Positions 1-8,287 are shown, counted from the first letter of the stretch. The stretch is 64,000 nucleotides of DNA from Bradyrhizobium embrapense (GCF_001189235.2 NZ_LFIP02000003.1:124001-188000), one strand, 5' to 3'. The notes: generated by a model from the sequence alone, not told the origin. Translations and numbers: made by a program.

Positions 1-1
1 G

Positions 2-385
2 CTGCGACGTGTTCGCGGCGCCGGACTTCGGATCGCGGTTGCTTCATCGGCCAAGAAAGATGAAGTCGATAAGTATCTCGACATCGCTGGCATCACGGAC
101 CTGGTAGATGTGACGACGTCCTCAGATGATGCCGAGGAATCGAAGCCTGCGCCGGACATTTTCAATGTCGTTCTCAAGAAGCTCAAGATCGATGGCGCCG
201 ACGCTGTCGTGATCGGTGATACGCCGTACGATGCGGAAGCGGCTCGTAAGGCGGGAGTTCGCACGGTCGGCGTGCTCTGCGGAGGCTTCTCGGAAGACGA
301 ATTGAGGAAAGCCGGATGCGCGGAGGTGTATCCGGGGCCCGCTGCGCTACTAGCCTGTTTCGAACGATCTATGCTGTGCAACTAG
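2..385 (+). CDS. HAD-superfamily hydrolase, C-terminal part
   Basis: This is the 3' end of a haloacid-dehalogenase-type phosphatase; the reading frame is open from base 2 and the start lies outside the window. Visible motifs are the Ser of motif II (IAVASSAKK), the Lys of motif III (SKPAPDIF) and the motif IV acidic loop GDTPYDAEAA, all in the order expected for phosphoglycolate-phosphatase or beta-phosphoglucomutase-like members. The nucleophilic DxDxT motif would be upstream and cannot be checked. The substrate cannot be assigned. The next gene starts about 70 nt downstream on the same strand. Confidence 0.85.
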   Translation: MRRVRGAGLRIAVASSAKKDEVDKYLDIAGITDLVDVTTSSDDAEESKPAPDIFNVVLKKLKIDGADAVVIGDTPYDAEAARKAGVRTVGVLCGGFSEDELRKAGCAEVYPGPAALLACFERSMLCN

Positions 386-453
386 CCAGTCGTCGGGCCT
401 CAGTGCTCCTCGCCTGCTCAGCTCTCGATTGCTACTTGCATAATAGGAGCGAC

Positions 454-957
454 ATGGCTGCGGTGAAAAAGACTTCCACGAGATCGACCTTGAGCGCGGG
501 CATTCTCGCGTACCGCAAAGGTGTTCGTGGGCTGGAGGTACTGCTTGTTCATCCCGGCGGTCCATTCTGGCGTAACAAGGATGATGGCGCCTGGTCCATT
601 CCGAAGGGCGAAATCAATGCCAACGATCCGCCGGAGAACGTCGCGCGCCGCGAGTTTGCCGAAGAGCTCGGCCCAAGTGCTTCGATTGGTCCACTCCATG
701 CGCTGGGGGAAGTCCGACAGCGAGGAGGAAAGCGCGTCATCGCGTTCGTCGGCGAGGGCCGTTTTGACCCGGTGGCGCTGACCAGCAATACCTTTGAAAT
801 CGAGTGGCCGCCCCGAAGCGGTCGACGGCAGAGCTTTCCCGAAGTCGACCGCGCCGAATGGTTTGATATCGAGCTCGCGCGGACCAAGATGCTGTCCGCC
901 CAAGCTGAGTTTCTTGATCGCCTCTTGGCGATCGTGGTTGAGGGCGTCGGGAAATGA
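454..957 (+). CDS. NUDIX hydrolase
   Basis: A 167-residue NUDIX protein, expected to hydrolyse a nucleoside diphosphate linked to another moiety. The N-terminal beta strand (SAGILAYRK) leads into a NUDIX box with GEINAND and then RREFAEELG. The first conserved Glu of the box is Asp here, while the metal-binding REFAEE core is intact. ATG 454 is chosen because TAGGAG lies just upstream; a longer in-frame extension exists but would run into the preceding gene. Its stop overlaps the next start by 4 nt (ATGA), so it is translationally coupled to the metallophosphoesterase. Confidence 0.88.
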   Translation: MAAVKKTSTRSTLSAGILAYRKGVRGLEVLLVHPGGPFWRNKDDGAWSIPKGEINANDPPENVARREFAEELGPSASIGPLHALGEVRQRGGKRVIAFVGEGRFDPVALTSNTFEIEWPPRSGRRQSFPEVDRAEWFDIELARTKMLSAQAEFLDRLLAIVVEGVGK

Positions 958-1418
958 TGTTCAGGATTGGAATCATTTCGGACACGCACGGCCTGTTGAG
1001 GCCCGAGGCGGAACGAGGCCTGACGGGCGTCGATCATATCATCCATGCCGGCGACATCGGGCGCCCCGAGGTCGTCGACGCACTTCGCCGCATCGCGCCC
1101 GTCACGGCCATTCGAGGGAACGTGGACAGTGGCGCGTGGGCCCGCGACTACCCCGACACGAAACTCGTGCGCCTGGCGGGAAAGTCGATCTATGTTCTGC
1201 ACGATTTGAAGACGCTGAAGGCCGATTCCGGCGCCGGCATCGACGTCATTGTCTCCGGGCATTCCCACGTGCCGAAGATCGACACGGTCGGCGGCGTTCT
1301 TTACCTGAATCCCGGCAGCGCGGGACCCCGGCGTTTCAAGCTGGCGATCACGCTCGCGACGCTCGAGGTCACGCCTGAGGGCATACGACCGGAGATCCAC
1401 GACCTGGGAGGCGACTGA
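954..1418 (+). CDS. YfcE/MJ0936-type metallophosphoesterase
   Basis: A 154-residue calcineurin-like phosphoesterase. The metal-ligand motifs appear in order: SDTHG near the N-terminus, HAGDIG, RGNVD and GHSHVP. Length and motifs fit the small YfcE/MJ0936 family of phosphodiesterases, whose physiological substrates are mostly unknown. It overlaps the NUDIX gene by 4 nt, and the pair probably forms a small housekeeping operon for nucleotide-type phosphoesters. Confidence 0.9.
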   Translation: MMFRIGIISDTHGLLRPEAERGLTGVDHIIHAGDIGRPEVVDALRRIAPVTAIRGNVDSGAWARDYPDTKLVRLAGKSIYVLHDLKTLKADSGAGIDVIVSGHSHVPKIDTVGGVLYLNPGSAGPRRFKLAITLATLEVTPEGIRPEIHDLGGD

Positions 1419-1498
1419 GTGTCACCGCGGAGGGAATTCACGGCGAAGTGGCGAGTGCGTCAGCCCTTCCGTTTGTCGGCTACGCCCGAAGAGAAGCG

Positions 1499-2446
1499 CT
1501 ATTTGCGCGGACGTTCTCGCTCGCGCACGACATCCTTCGCTCGCTTGTCTGACCTGAGCCCAAGGTAGACGGGCTGGCGTAGTTCGCCCTTACGCGTCCA
1601 CTCCGCAAATTTGACCTCCGCAACCAACGAGGGCTTGACCCAGGTCGTGGCGGCCTCGTCTTTCACTTTGGCAGCGAAGGGAGATTTTGGGGTTGTCAGC
1701 TTCACGAGCCTGGCATGAAGGTCTTCCAGGACCTTGTGGCTGAAGCCAGTGCCGACATGTCCGATGTAGCGCCATTTGTCGTCTTCCCGCACGGCGAGGA
1801 CCAGGGCGCCGAAGAACGGCCTGGTGCGCTTGGGCGCTGTGAACCCGGCGATCACCACTTCCTGCCGCTTTGCCGTCTTGATCTTCAGCCAATCCGCCGT
1901 CCGGCTTCCGGACGCATACGCGCTGTCGGCGCGCTTCGCCATGATGCCTTCCAGACCCTTCCGCTCGGCCTCGGCGAAGAATTTCGTGCCGTTCGCTTTG
2001 CGGAGACGGCTGAAGGCGATCAGCCGGTGGCGCGGCAGGATCGCTTTCAGCCGCTCCTTGCGCTCTATAAGAGGCCGTTTGCGCAAGTCAACTGCGTTCT
2101 GAAACATGAGATCGAAGGCGCAATACAGGAGATTCGCTTCATGACGCAGCGCGTTTTGAAGCAGCTGGAAATGCGAGACGCCGTCTTTTCCGATCGCGAC
2201 GAGTTCGCCGTCGATCACGGCGTCGCCCTTCACGCCCTCCAGCGCTTGGGCGACTTCGATATAGCTGCGGCTGATGATTTTGCCGTTGCGGCTGTAGAGC
2301 GAAACCTTGCCCCGCCGGATTTCCGCGATCATCCGGAACCCATCGTATTTATCCTCGAAAACCCAGCCGGGGTCGTCGAACGGCGCATCGGTAAGCGTCG
2401 CGAGCATCGGCTGTAGGCGCTTGGGCAGGGTCGACGTCCGGCTCAT
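1499..2446 (-). CDS. Stand-alone ATP-dependent DNA ligase (NHEJ type)
   Basis: A 315-residue ATP-dependent DNA ligase equivalent to the ligase domain of LigD (LigC-like). Motif I is EDKYDGFR with adenylation Lys33; CAFDLMF (III), EGIMAKR (IV) and WLKIK (V) follow, then an OB-fold with GHVGTGF. It lacks phosphoesterase and polymerase domains, so it would seal breaks processed by other factors. ATG 2446 has AAGGA about 10 nt upstream. The promoter region shared with the divergent gene at 2598 carries an exact EcfG-type promoter on this strand (2507-2531). The sequence differs from the ligase domain of the LigD at 62170, so this is a second NHEJ ligase. Confidence 0.93.
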   Translation of the reverse strand: MSRTSTLPKRLQPMLATLTDAPFDDPGWVFEDKYDGFRMIAEIRRGKVSLYSRNGKIISRSYIEVAQALEGVKGDAVIDGELVAIGKDGVSHFQLLQNALRHEANLLYCAFDLMFQNAVDLRKRPLIERKERLKAILPRHRLIAFSRLRKANGTKFFAEAERKGLEGIMAKRADSAYASGSRTADWLKIKTAKRQEVVIAGFTAPKRTRPFFGALVLAVREDDKWRYIGHVGTGFSHKVLEDLHARLVKLTTPKSPFAAKVKDEAATTWVKPSLVAEVKFAEWTRKGELRQPVYLGLRSDKRAKDVVRERERPRK

Positions 2447-2504
2447 TCAAGGGCCAATCCTTCAGAGCGTGTTGCGTAATGCACGGACGGCCTTCAAGAA
2501 TGAA

Positions 2505-2531
2505 GGAACGCCTAAAGCCATGGCATGTTCC
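2505..2531 (-). promoter_or_regulatory. EcfG-type general-stress promoter, nearly symmetric
   Basis: Read on the minus strand, GGAAC (2531-2527) is followed by exactly 16 nt and CGTT (2510-2507), the consensus of the alphaproteobacterial EcfG sigma factor, about 60 nt before the ligase start. On the plus strand the same bases give GGAAC (2505-2509), 16 nt and TGTT, a near match facing the gene at 2598. The -35 box of each strand overlaps the -10 box of the other. The consensus is established knowledge; its use here is inferred. Confidence 0.7.
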
Positions 2532-2597
2532 CTCGCACGCCGCGATAAACATAGAGTGTGCGACCTCAACTATCGAACGGGGGGCCTGATTAGACCG

Positions 2598-3212
2598 ATG
2601 GCCAGAAAACTGAAAACCTACCAGACGTCGCTGGGCTTCTTCGATCTGGCGATCGCCGTTCCTTCCATGAAAGCGGCGTTGGAAGCGTGGGGCGCAGACA
2701 GCAATCTCTTTCATCAGGGCGCGGCAAAGGAAAGCGATGATCCTGATGTCATCGCTGCGACCATCGCAAAGCCCGGCGTCGTGCTCAGGCGCCCCGTCGG
2801 ATCTGACGGATCTTTCAGCGAACATGCCGAGTTGCCAACTGATCTCGGCGACGACAGACCAACTAAAGCTGCCCGCAAGTTGAAAGGCCCCAAGGCGAAG
2901 AAGCATTCCTCGCGCCCCGTCGACAAGGTTGCGGAGCGCAAGGCCGCTCTCGACTACGACCGGGAGGAGAAGCGCCGCGAGCTTGAACAAGCGAGGGAGG
3001 AGGCGGCCAGGCAGAAGGAGCGCGAACGCCGTCAGCAGGCGGTCGACAAGGCGCAAGCTGCGTTTGATAAGGCAGAGCAGGAGCACGCGAAGCGGGCCGC
3101 TTCCATCCAGGCCGAGGTCGAGGCTATCGAGAGGAGGTCGCAGGCCGAAGAAACCCGCTGGGATAAGGAGAAGGCGCGATTGGAAGCTGCGCTGCGGCGG
3201 GCGCGGAGCTAG
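2598..3212 (+). CDS. Charged coiled-coil protein next to NHEJ ligase
   Basis: A 204-residue protein with two parts. Residues 1-75 are compact (ARKLKTYQTSLGFFDLAIAV; AALEAWGADSNLFHQG). From about residue 110 it is a long, highly charged alpha-helical coiled coil rich in Glu, Arg, Lys and Ala. Such proteins are often labelled TolA-like from composition alone; no signal peptide or membrane segment is seen, so that name should not be taken functionally. ATG 2598 is preferred over upstream in-frame starts because they overlap the divergent ligase. The divergent pairing and shared stress-type promoter suggest a role in DNA-break repair or stress, unproven. Confidence 0.8.
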   Translation: MARKLKTYQTSLGFFDLAIAVPSMKAALEAWGADSNLFHQGAAKESDDPDVIAATIAKPGVVLRRPVGSDGSFSEHAELPTDLGDDRPTKAARKLKGPKAKKHSSRPVDKVAERKAALDYDREEKRRELEQAREEAARQKERERRQQAVDKAQAAFDKAEQEHAKRAASIQAEVEAIERRSQAEETRWDKEKARLEAALRRARS

Positions 3213-3313
3213 CTAGGTCAATGTGCGCAAAAAGGGTGGCGAAAAAGCTGGTCCCTGAAATGGTAAAGGGGGTTGGCGTCGAGGCTCGGCACAAGCCCTT
3301 CTATAGCGCTCAG

Positions 3314-3577
3314 CTAGCCTGGAGGGCATTCCGGGCAGGTATCACCGATGGAGTTCAGCACGTCGAGCACCTCCGCCGCAGCTGCATCAGGGGAGATGCC
3401 TGATGGCGGGTCTCCACGCGCGATATCAAAGGCCCGCTCTCGTGCGTGCGGATCGGCGCGATCCTGCATCCAACCGTGTTCGTTGCACTCGTGGATTGCG
3501 CCCGCTTCCTGGAGTACCTGGATCGCCCATCCCCGCAGGGTCTGTATGGCTGGCCTTCGTTCTCGCGTCGTCAACAT
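3314..3577 (-). CDS. Hypothetical protein, 87 aa
   Basis: Small protein of unknown function. The start is supported by AGGAG 8 nt before ATG 3577. The sequence begins with a helical stretch (TLRGWAIQVLQEAGAIHEC) and contains His/Cys/Asp-rich HECNEHGWMQDRADPHAR, then a C-terminal CPEC motif. These could bind metal, though that is a guess. Codon-position bias and the good Shine-Dalgarno make it more likely than the opposing frame at 3221-3403. It is transcribed toward the coiled-coil gene and is not in an operon with neighbours. Confidence 0.6.
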   Translation of the reverse strand: MLTTRERRPAIQTLRGWAIQVLQEAGAIHECNEHGWMQDRADPHARERAFDIARGDPPSGISPDAAAAEVLDVLNSIGDTCPECPPG

Positions 3578-4177
3578 TGAGATAGCTCCTGCTACGACGA
3601 ATCCTTAAGTCTGTCATTCGTTCCCCGTTAGCACAGGGCGGCGATTTGTAATGAGGAGAGAGCATGGTTGGGCGTGTTATAACCGACACGCCACGGCTTC
3701 TCGAAGAGCCGCAATCGTTTCCTGTTGATTCGGATTTGAATGTTTGACGCACAACCAAATATTGCGAGGCAGTTGCTAATTCTCTCGCCTTGGCTCTCCT
3801 GGTTTTGGTTCGAGCGCGTGCGGCAAGCGCCGCGCGGGCTCTTGTGAACCGAGTCGCACGGCGTCTCGGCCATCCGGCTTCGATCCCTCGCGCAAGCAGT
3901 AGAATATAATGTGTCGCTTGCCGGAGGCACTCGCTCGCTGGCCCTGCCGGCACAGTGCATGCCGGCGTCGCTATCGCTGTCCCGCGCTCGGGTGCCTTGT
4001 TAACCGGTCTCGCGACTGCAGTCGCCTCGGTGCCCGCGGTCATTGCATGCCCGCGTCGCTATCACTGCCTTCTCGTCGGCTGCTCTTTGATTAGGTCGCT
4101 TTTGGCTTGATTTAACTTCGTTTGCGCTACCCAGCATTCTCACACTTGAGAGCATCACCATTGCGATCACTTAACCA
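3578..4177. other. Gene-poor boundary between core and accessory DNA
   Basis: No convincing gene is visible in these 600 nt; reading frames on both strands have unnatural composition and no ribosome sites. The stretch is less GC-rich than the flanks. It contains a 23-nt imperfect direct repeat (3957-3979 and 4045-4067) and probably marks the left side of the accessory region. Confidence 0.5.
3957..4067. repeat. Pair of 23-nt direct repeats 88 nt apart
   Basis: GCATGCCGGCGTCGCTATCG (first 20 nt) at 3957 recurs at 4045 with two mismatches over 23 nt. They lie upstream of the ParB-like gene and its hairpin-rich leader, so they could be partition or replication-control sites of a former mobile element. 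There is no direct proof. Confidence 0.45.
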
Positions 4178-4381
4178 CCGCACCTTCGGTGCGGGGACGG
4201 CCGCTTCGCGAAGACATTGAAGGGGCGCTGCCCCTCGCGCGCGCCAGGGTAAAGCGCCGGCTGGCGCCGGCGCCGCCCCGAGCGGTCTCCCCGGTCTTCC
4301 GCGCTGCTTTCACGTTGTCGACTTTCGATGATGTGACACACGCTTGTGCAGACCCGCTTCTCACGAAGCGGCCCTTCGGGC
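4178..4381 (+). promoter_or_regulatory. Leader with a series of perfect short hairpins
   Basis: Within about 200 nt before the ParB-like gene there are five perfect palindromes: 4178-4194 (7-bp stem, TTC loop), 4204-4213 (CTTCGCGAAG), 4221-4235 (AGGGGC/GCCCCT, GCT loop), 4354-4371 (7-bp stem, TCAC loop) and 4371-4381 (GCCC/GGGC, TTC loop, sharing one base with the previous stem). No U-run follows any stem, so they are unlikely to be simple terminators. A folded 5' leader or a DNA-binding site array is possible. Confidence 0.5.
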
Positions 4382-4498
4382 GGGTGATACCCCACCGCTC
4401 GGGTCGCCCTGGCACTCGCTACCCCCGGTCTCGCCGACGGGCAGGGGTGCAGGCGCGTGGTGCGCCTTGCACCCATGGAAGCAAAAGGAAGAATGATC

Positions 4499-6502
4499 AT
4501 GTCGGCCAAGTCAATTGGAATACCTGATGGAACAGAGGTTCGGATTCCGCTCGGCAAGCTCAAGAAGTCGCCGAAGAATGCGCGCAAGACGCCGCACAGC
4601 GAGGCGGCGATCCAGGCGTTGGCGGCGAGCATCGCCGTCAAAGGCATGCTGCAGAATCTGGTTGTCGAGCCGGAGGTCGATGGCGAGGGGGCGGCGACAG
4701 GGTTCTTTTGCGTGACCATCGGAGAGGGCCGGCGGCTGGCACAGCTGCTGCGGGTGAAGCGCAAGGAAATCAAGAAAAACGAGCTGATCCGCTGCGTCAT
4801 CGACACCGCGAACGACCCTCACGAAATCAGCCTGGACGAGAACGTCACCCGGGAAAGCATGCACCCGGCCGATCAGTTCGAGGCTTTCAAGAAGCTTGCG
4901 GACGAGCGTGGTTTTGGTGTGGAGGAGATCGCGGCGCGCTTTGGCGTCACCGCGCATGTGGTGCGGCAACGCCTGCGGCTCGGCGCGGTTTCGTCCAAAT
5001 TGGTGCAGCTCTATCGCGGTGGCGATCTGACGCTTGAGCAACTGATGGCGTTTGCCATCACCGATGATCATGCCCGGCAGGAAGCCCTCTATGAGCGCCT
5101 GCCCTTCGACCCGGATGCTGCCACCATCCGCCGTCTGCTCACCGAAACCCACGTTCCTGCCACGGATCGGCGTGCTCGTTTCGTCGGGCTCGAGGCCTAT
5201 GCGGAGGCGGGCGGCACCGTGCTGCGCGACCTCTTCACCGAGGATCGCGGCGGCTATCTGGAAGATGTGGCGCTGCTCGATCTGCTGGTGACGGCAAGGC
5301 TCGGCCGCGAGGCGGATCGGTTGCGGGCGGCCGAGGGATGGAAGTGGACGGAGCCCTATCTCGACTTCCCGCATGCCCACGGCATGCGCCGAACGTATCC
5401 GCATCCGGTCGAGCTGTCTGCGGAGGATCAGGCCGCGCTTGAGGCCGTTCAGAGCGAGTTCGACCGGCTGACCGAGCAGTATCAGACGGCCCAGGAACTG
5501 CCTGACGAGGTGGACGCGCGGTTCGGCGAGCTGGAGACCGAAATCGAGCGGCTGGAGGCAAAGCGGCAGGCCTACGATCCCGCCGACGTCGCGCGCGGCG
5601 GCGCCTTCGTGGTCCTCAATCACGACGGCACGGTGCGGGTCGAGCGGGGTTTCATCCGCCCCGAGGACGAGAAACCCGAGGGCACAAACGGACAAGACGG
5701 CAACGCTCAGGCCTCGGAAGAGGAGGGCGAAAGAGGCGTCGAAGCTGCGCACGACGGTGAAGAAGAGGAGAGTGCCAGCGACGAGGAGGACGAAGATCAG
5801 CGGCTGTCCGACACGCTGGTTCGTGACCTCACAGCGCACCGGACCTTGGGGCTGCGCCTCAATTTGAGTGAACAGCCGGAGGTCGCCATCGTGGCGGTGA
5901 CCCATGCGCTGGCGGCCCAAATCTTCTACTTCGGGGCCAATGCGCATGTGGTCGGCATTCAACCGGTGAAGACGGATTTGGCTGTGCATGCGGCCGGAAT
6001 CGAGGACACGGCGGCGGGCAAGGCGTGGTCGGATCGGCATGCCAATTGGGCTAGGCAGATGCCCAAAGACCCGAGTGGGCTGTGGGAATTCGTGGCTGAA
6101 CTCGACCACGACAGCCGCATGTCCCTGTTCGCGCATTGCGCAGCATTGACCGTCAATGCGGTCAAACTGCCGTTCGACCGGAGGCCGCGCGCCCTCGTCG
6201 CAGCCCGGCATTTGGCCGAGGCCGTGGGCCTCGACATGACCGGATATTGGCGGCCGACGGTCGGCAGCTATCTTGGCCGCGTCACCAAAACTGGCATTCT
6301 GGAGGCCGTCCGTGAAGGCGTCAGCGAGGAGGCCGCGGAGCGCTTGTCGGGCATGAAAAAGACCGAGATGGCGGCCGCCGCCGAGCAGCTGCTGGTGCCA
6401 ACCGGCTGGCTGCCGTCCTTGCTGCGGACGGTCAGGACGGATCAGGTGGCTGCGCCAGACGAGGCGCAGGGTAGCGACTTCTGTTCACAAGCTGCGGAGT
6501 AA
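4499..6502 (+). CDS. ParB/RepB/Spo0J-like protein of integrative-element type
   Basis: A 667-residue ParB-family protein. The N-terminal ParB domain shows VRIPLGKLKKSPKNARK, VIGEGRR-like TIGEGRRLAQL and LDENVTRESMHPADQFEAF. A helix-turn-helix follows (IAARFGVTAHVVRQRLRLG). The centre (about residues 390-450) is a very acidic Glu/Asp linker and the C-terminal part is helical. It is far longer than chromosomal ParB (about 300 residues). ATG 4499 is chosen over in-frame starts at 4457, 4475 and 4493 because AAGGA lies 9 nt upstream, a layout shared with the DUF736 gene (GGAAGA-n-ATC-ATG). Large ParB-like genes followed by DUF736 are typical of rhizobial integrative elements, so it may segregate or regulate such an element. 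Confidence 0.85.
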   Translation: MSAKSIGIPDGTEVRIPLGKLKKSPKNARKTPHSEAAIQALAASIAVKGMLQNLVVEPEVDGEGAATGFFCVTIGEGRRLAQLLRVKRKEIKKNELIRCVIDTANDPHEISLDENVTRESMHPADQFEAFKKLADERGFGVEEIAARFGVTAHVVRQRLRLGAVSSKLVQLYRGGDLTLEQLMAFAITDDHARQEALYERLPFDPDAATIRRLLTETHVPATDRRARFVGLEAYAEAGGTVLRDLFTEDRGGYLEDVALLDLLVTARLGREADRLRAAEGWKWTEPYLDFPHAHGMRRTYPHPVELSAEDQAALEAVQSEFDRLTEQYQTAQELPDEVDARFGELETEIERLEAKRQAYDPADVARGGAFVVLNHDGTVRVERGFIRPEDEKPEGTNGQDGNAQASEEEGERGVEAAHDGEEEESASDEEDEDQRLSDTLVRDLTAHRTLGLRLNLSEQPEVAIVAVTHALAAQIFYFGANAHVVGIQPVKTDLAVHAAGIEDTAAGKAWSDRHANWARQMPKDPSGLWEFVAELDHDSRMSLFAHCAALTVNAVKLPFDRRPRALVAARHLAEAVGLDMTGYWRPTVGSYLGRVTKTGILEAVREGVSEEAAERLSGMKKTEMAAAAEQLLVPTGWLPSLLRTVRTDQVAAPDEAQGSDFCSQAAE

Positions 6503-6509
6503 GTGGCGA

Positions 6510-6577
6510 GCCGGGGTCGCAAGGACGGCCCCGGCAAGCTCCAAATTTGCGGCCGCGCACCTGACGGTGCGCGGCCG
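6510..6577 (+). terminator. Hairpins after the ParB-like gene
   Basis: Two GC-rich stems follow the stop codon: GCCGGGG/CCCCGGC at 6510-6535 and a perfect 12-bp stem with TGAC loop at 6550-6577, then GTTTAGTT. They probably end transcription of the ParB-like gene or protect its 3' end, although the T-run is weak. Confidence 0.55.
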
Positions 6578-7210
6578 GTTTAGTTGAAGCGAAGCGGCGA
6601 TTGCCGACGCTGATCACCCCTCACATGCGGGCCAGGATCCATCCGATCCACGCCTTTTGCCGCGGCCGGAGTGGCTGCCTCGTGCCTTCCTTTGCCCGAG
6701 CTAGGCGGTCAGGCCGGGGGCTGAGATCGTGTCCGGACCTTGTGAGGCGAGACGCAATTGCGGCGGATACTCTTGGCGCCGCCGTTGTTCTCCCAAGCGA
6801 AAATGCGGTTGAGTTCGCGCTCGTTTCCTGGTGCGTCGTTCCTGTCATTGATGCGCGGACGTCGGCCTTTCTTGATCGATCCCGCCGTTTTCCCGGTGCT
6901 GCGGTGGGCGCCGGTAGCCATGCTAATCCCGGTCAGTTTGGGCGTGGGCTCGCGTCCAACGCACCGTCGAATGGCTGATCAGGCCCGAGGGACGGCAAGA
7001 GCCTCGATCGCCTTCCCGCAACAGCTCACGCCTGCTTTTTTCCCCTGCCGCGAAGCGGCGGCATTCCTCGCGCAAGACAAAAAAGCAGGCTTTCGCCGTC
7101 CTCCGCTGCCGCTGCGGGCCCAAGGGCTGCGGGCCGATCGCTCCCCCGGGCCAAGGATCGCCATCGAGGCTGCGATGGGCGCGGCCCGAGCAAAACAGAG
7201 GAAGATTATC
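6578..7210. other. Non-coding leader before the DUF736 gene
   Basis: About 630 nt without a credible gene; open frames here have no ribosome sites and odd composition. The last 180 nt contain a nested inverted repeat (7030-7090) and form the DUF736 leader. Confidence 0.5.
7030..7090 (+). ncRNA. Nested hairpin in DUF736 leader
   Basis: GCCTGCTTTTTT at 7030-7041 pairs perfectly with AAAAAAGCAGGC at 7079-7090. The 37-nt interval contains a second perfect stem GCCGC/GCGGC (7047-7059, GAA loop). The U-run in the outer 5' arm and A-run in the 3' arm mean a transcript could fold into a long two-part stem about 120 nt before the DUF736 start. A cis-acting leader RNA is inferred, not shown. Confidence 0.45.
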
Positions 7211-7522
7211 ATGGCGACCATCGGCACCTTCACCGCTTCGGACAACGGCTACAACGGCTCGATCAAGACGCTGACGCTGAACATCAAGGCCAAGTTCACG
7301 GCCTCCGAAAAGGATAACGACAAGGCTCCCGACTACCGCATCTTTGCGGGTAGCACCGAGTTCGGCGCCGCCTGGAAGAAGACCGTCCGCGACAGCGACC
7401 GCGAATATCTCTCGGTCAAGCTCGATGATCCGAGCTTCCCGGCTCCGATCTACGCTTCGCTGGTCAAGGTCGAAGGCGAGGAAGGTTTTAGCCTGATCTG
7501 GTCGCGCCGCAGCGGCGACTGA
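7211..7522 (+). CDS. DUF736 family protein
   Basis: A 103-residue DUF736 protein, beginning [20 protein letters not shown] and ending with [10 protein letters not shown], typical in length and layout for the family ([29 protein letters not shown]). Its molecular role is unknown. In rhizobial and other alphaproteobacterial integrative elements it is commonly found near a ParB-like gene, as here. ATG 7211 has GAGGAAG about 7 nt upstream. A strong terminator follows, so it is the last gene of its unit. Confidence 0.9.
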   Translation: MATIGTFTASDNGYNGSIKTLTLNIKAKFTASEKDNDKAPDYRIFAGSTEFGAAWKKTVRDSDREYLSVKLDDPSFPAPIYASLVKVEGEEGFSLIWSRRSGD

Positions 7523-7538
7523 TCGCTCCGGATCATCG

Positions 7539-7567
7539 GCCCCGCCTCCTCGGAGGCGGGGCTTTTT
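7539..7567 (+). terminator. Rho-independent terminator after DUF736 gene
   Basis: A perfect 11-bp GC-rich stem (7539-7549 with 7552-7562) with a TC loop, directly followed by TTTTT, 17 nt after the DUF736 stop codon. Confidence 0.93.
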
Positions 7568-8287
7568 GCGTTGCTTGCGCCGCTTTGGAAGGAAAAGGGC
7601 AGCTTTTTGCGCTCGGAAGAGGAGCTTTCCCGCGCAAGAACTGCGATCAACGGGGGCGATTTCTGATCGGCTTTTGGGCCGAGGGATCGCGATTTTTCGT
7701 CGGATCGAGCTTTGATTTTCGATCTTCGGAGACGCTATTTCACCCATCTCACGCGCGGTAATGTTGCTTCAGCTCGCGCCCTCAGGGCTCAAATTGCCCG
7801 TCGTTTTTCGAGCGAAAGGGCTCAATTTGGTGCGGCTCCGATCGAGCACTCGAGATTGACTTAGCAATTTGAGCTAAGCTAGGCGCACGAAGAAGACGGT
7901 AGGGGGTCTCGGCAAGATAAAAGCACTGTCGCCGATGTGCGGCTAAGTGGTTGTCTGCACATCCAGGATTTATCACCAATGGCGCTGCGCTCGTCACCAC
8001 TGTGTAGGCAAATACCTAGTTTGCTTGTTAAAAATCGTTCCCATGCTCCAGAAGCATTGTCGTATCAGAAGTCCTGCAGTCTTGCCGGAAGCAATTCGAT
8101 TCGATGGTCGGCGTGGTCTTTCATCGGATGCTGCCGCGAACCTCGTAACGAGCGCTCGCTTATTGTGCTCTAGCGATACGATCGCTGAGCTATCTAAACG
8201 TCAGCCGCGATACATTGTAGACGTAGTCTTGAGCGCCAACTGAATCGGCTATTTTTCGAGGTCATGTTGGATGTACGGAGGAGGTTG
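7568..8287. other. Gene-poor, AT-richer spacer
   Basis: No gene can be supported in these 720 nt. The reading frame at 7947-8243 lacks a ribosome site and known motifs. A CTTAGC-N7-GCTAAG inverted repeat sits at 7860-7878 next to a TTGACT hexamer and might be an operator-promoter. The lower GC content suggests foreign origin. Confidence 0.45.

Noticed and set aside
3221..3403. A 60-codon plus-strand frame after the coiled-coil gene.
   Set aside because: It lacks a ribosome site and overlaps the better supported minus-strand gene at 3314-3577.
4511..6211. A 566-codon minus-strand frame across the ParB-like gene.
   Set aside because: The opposite strand encodes recognisable ParB motifs with a proper ribosome site; the antisense frame has none.
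7947..8243. A 98-codon plus-strand frame in the AT-richer spacer.
   Set aside because: No ribosome site, Cys/Ser/Arg-rich composition and no recognisable motif.
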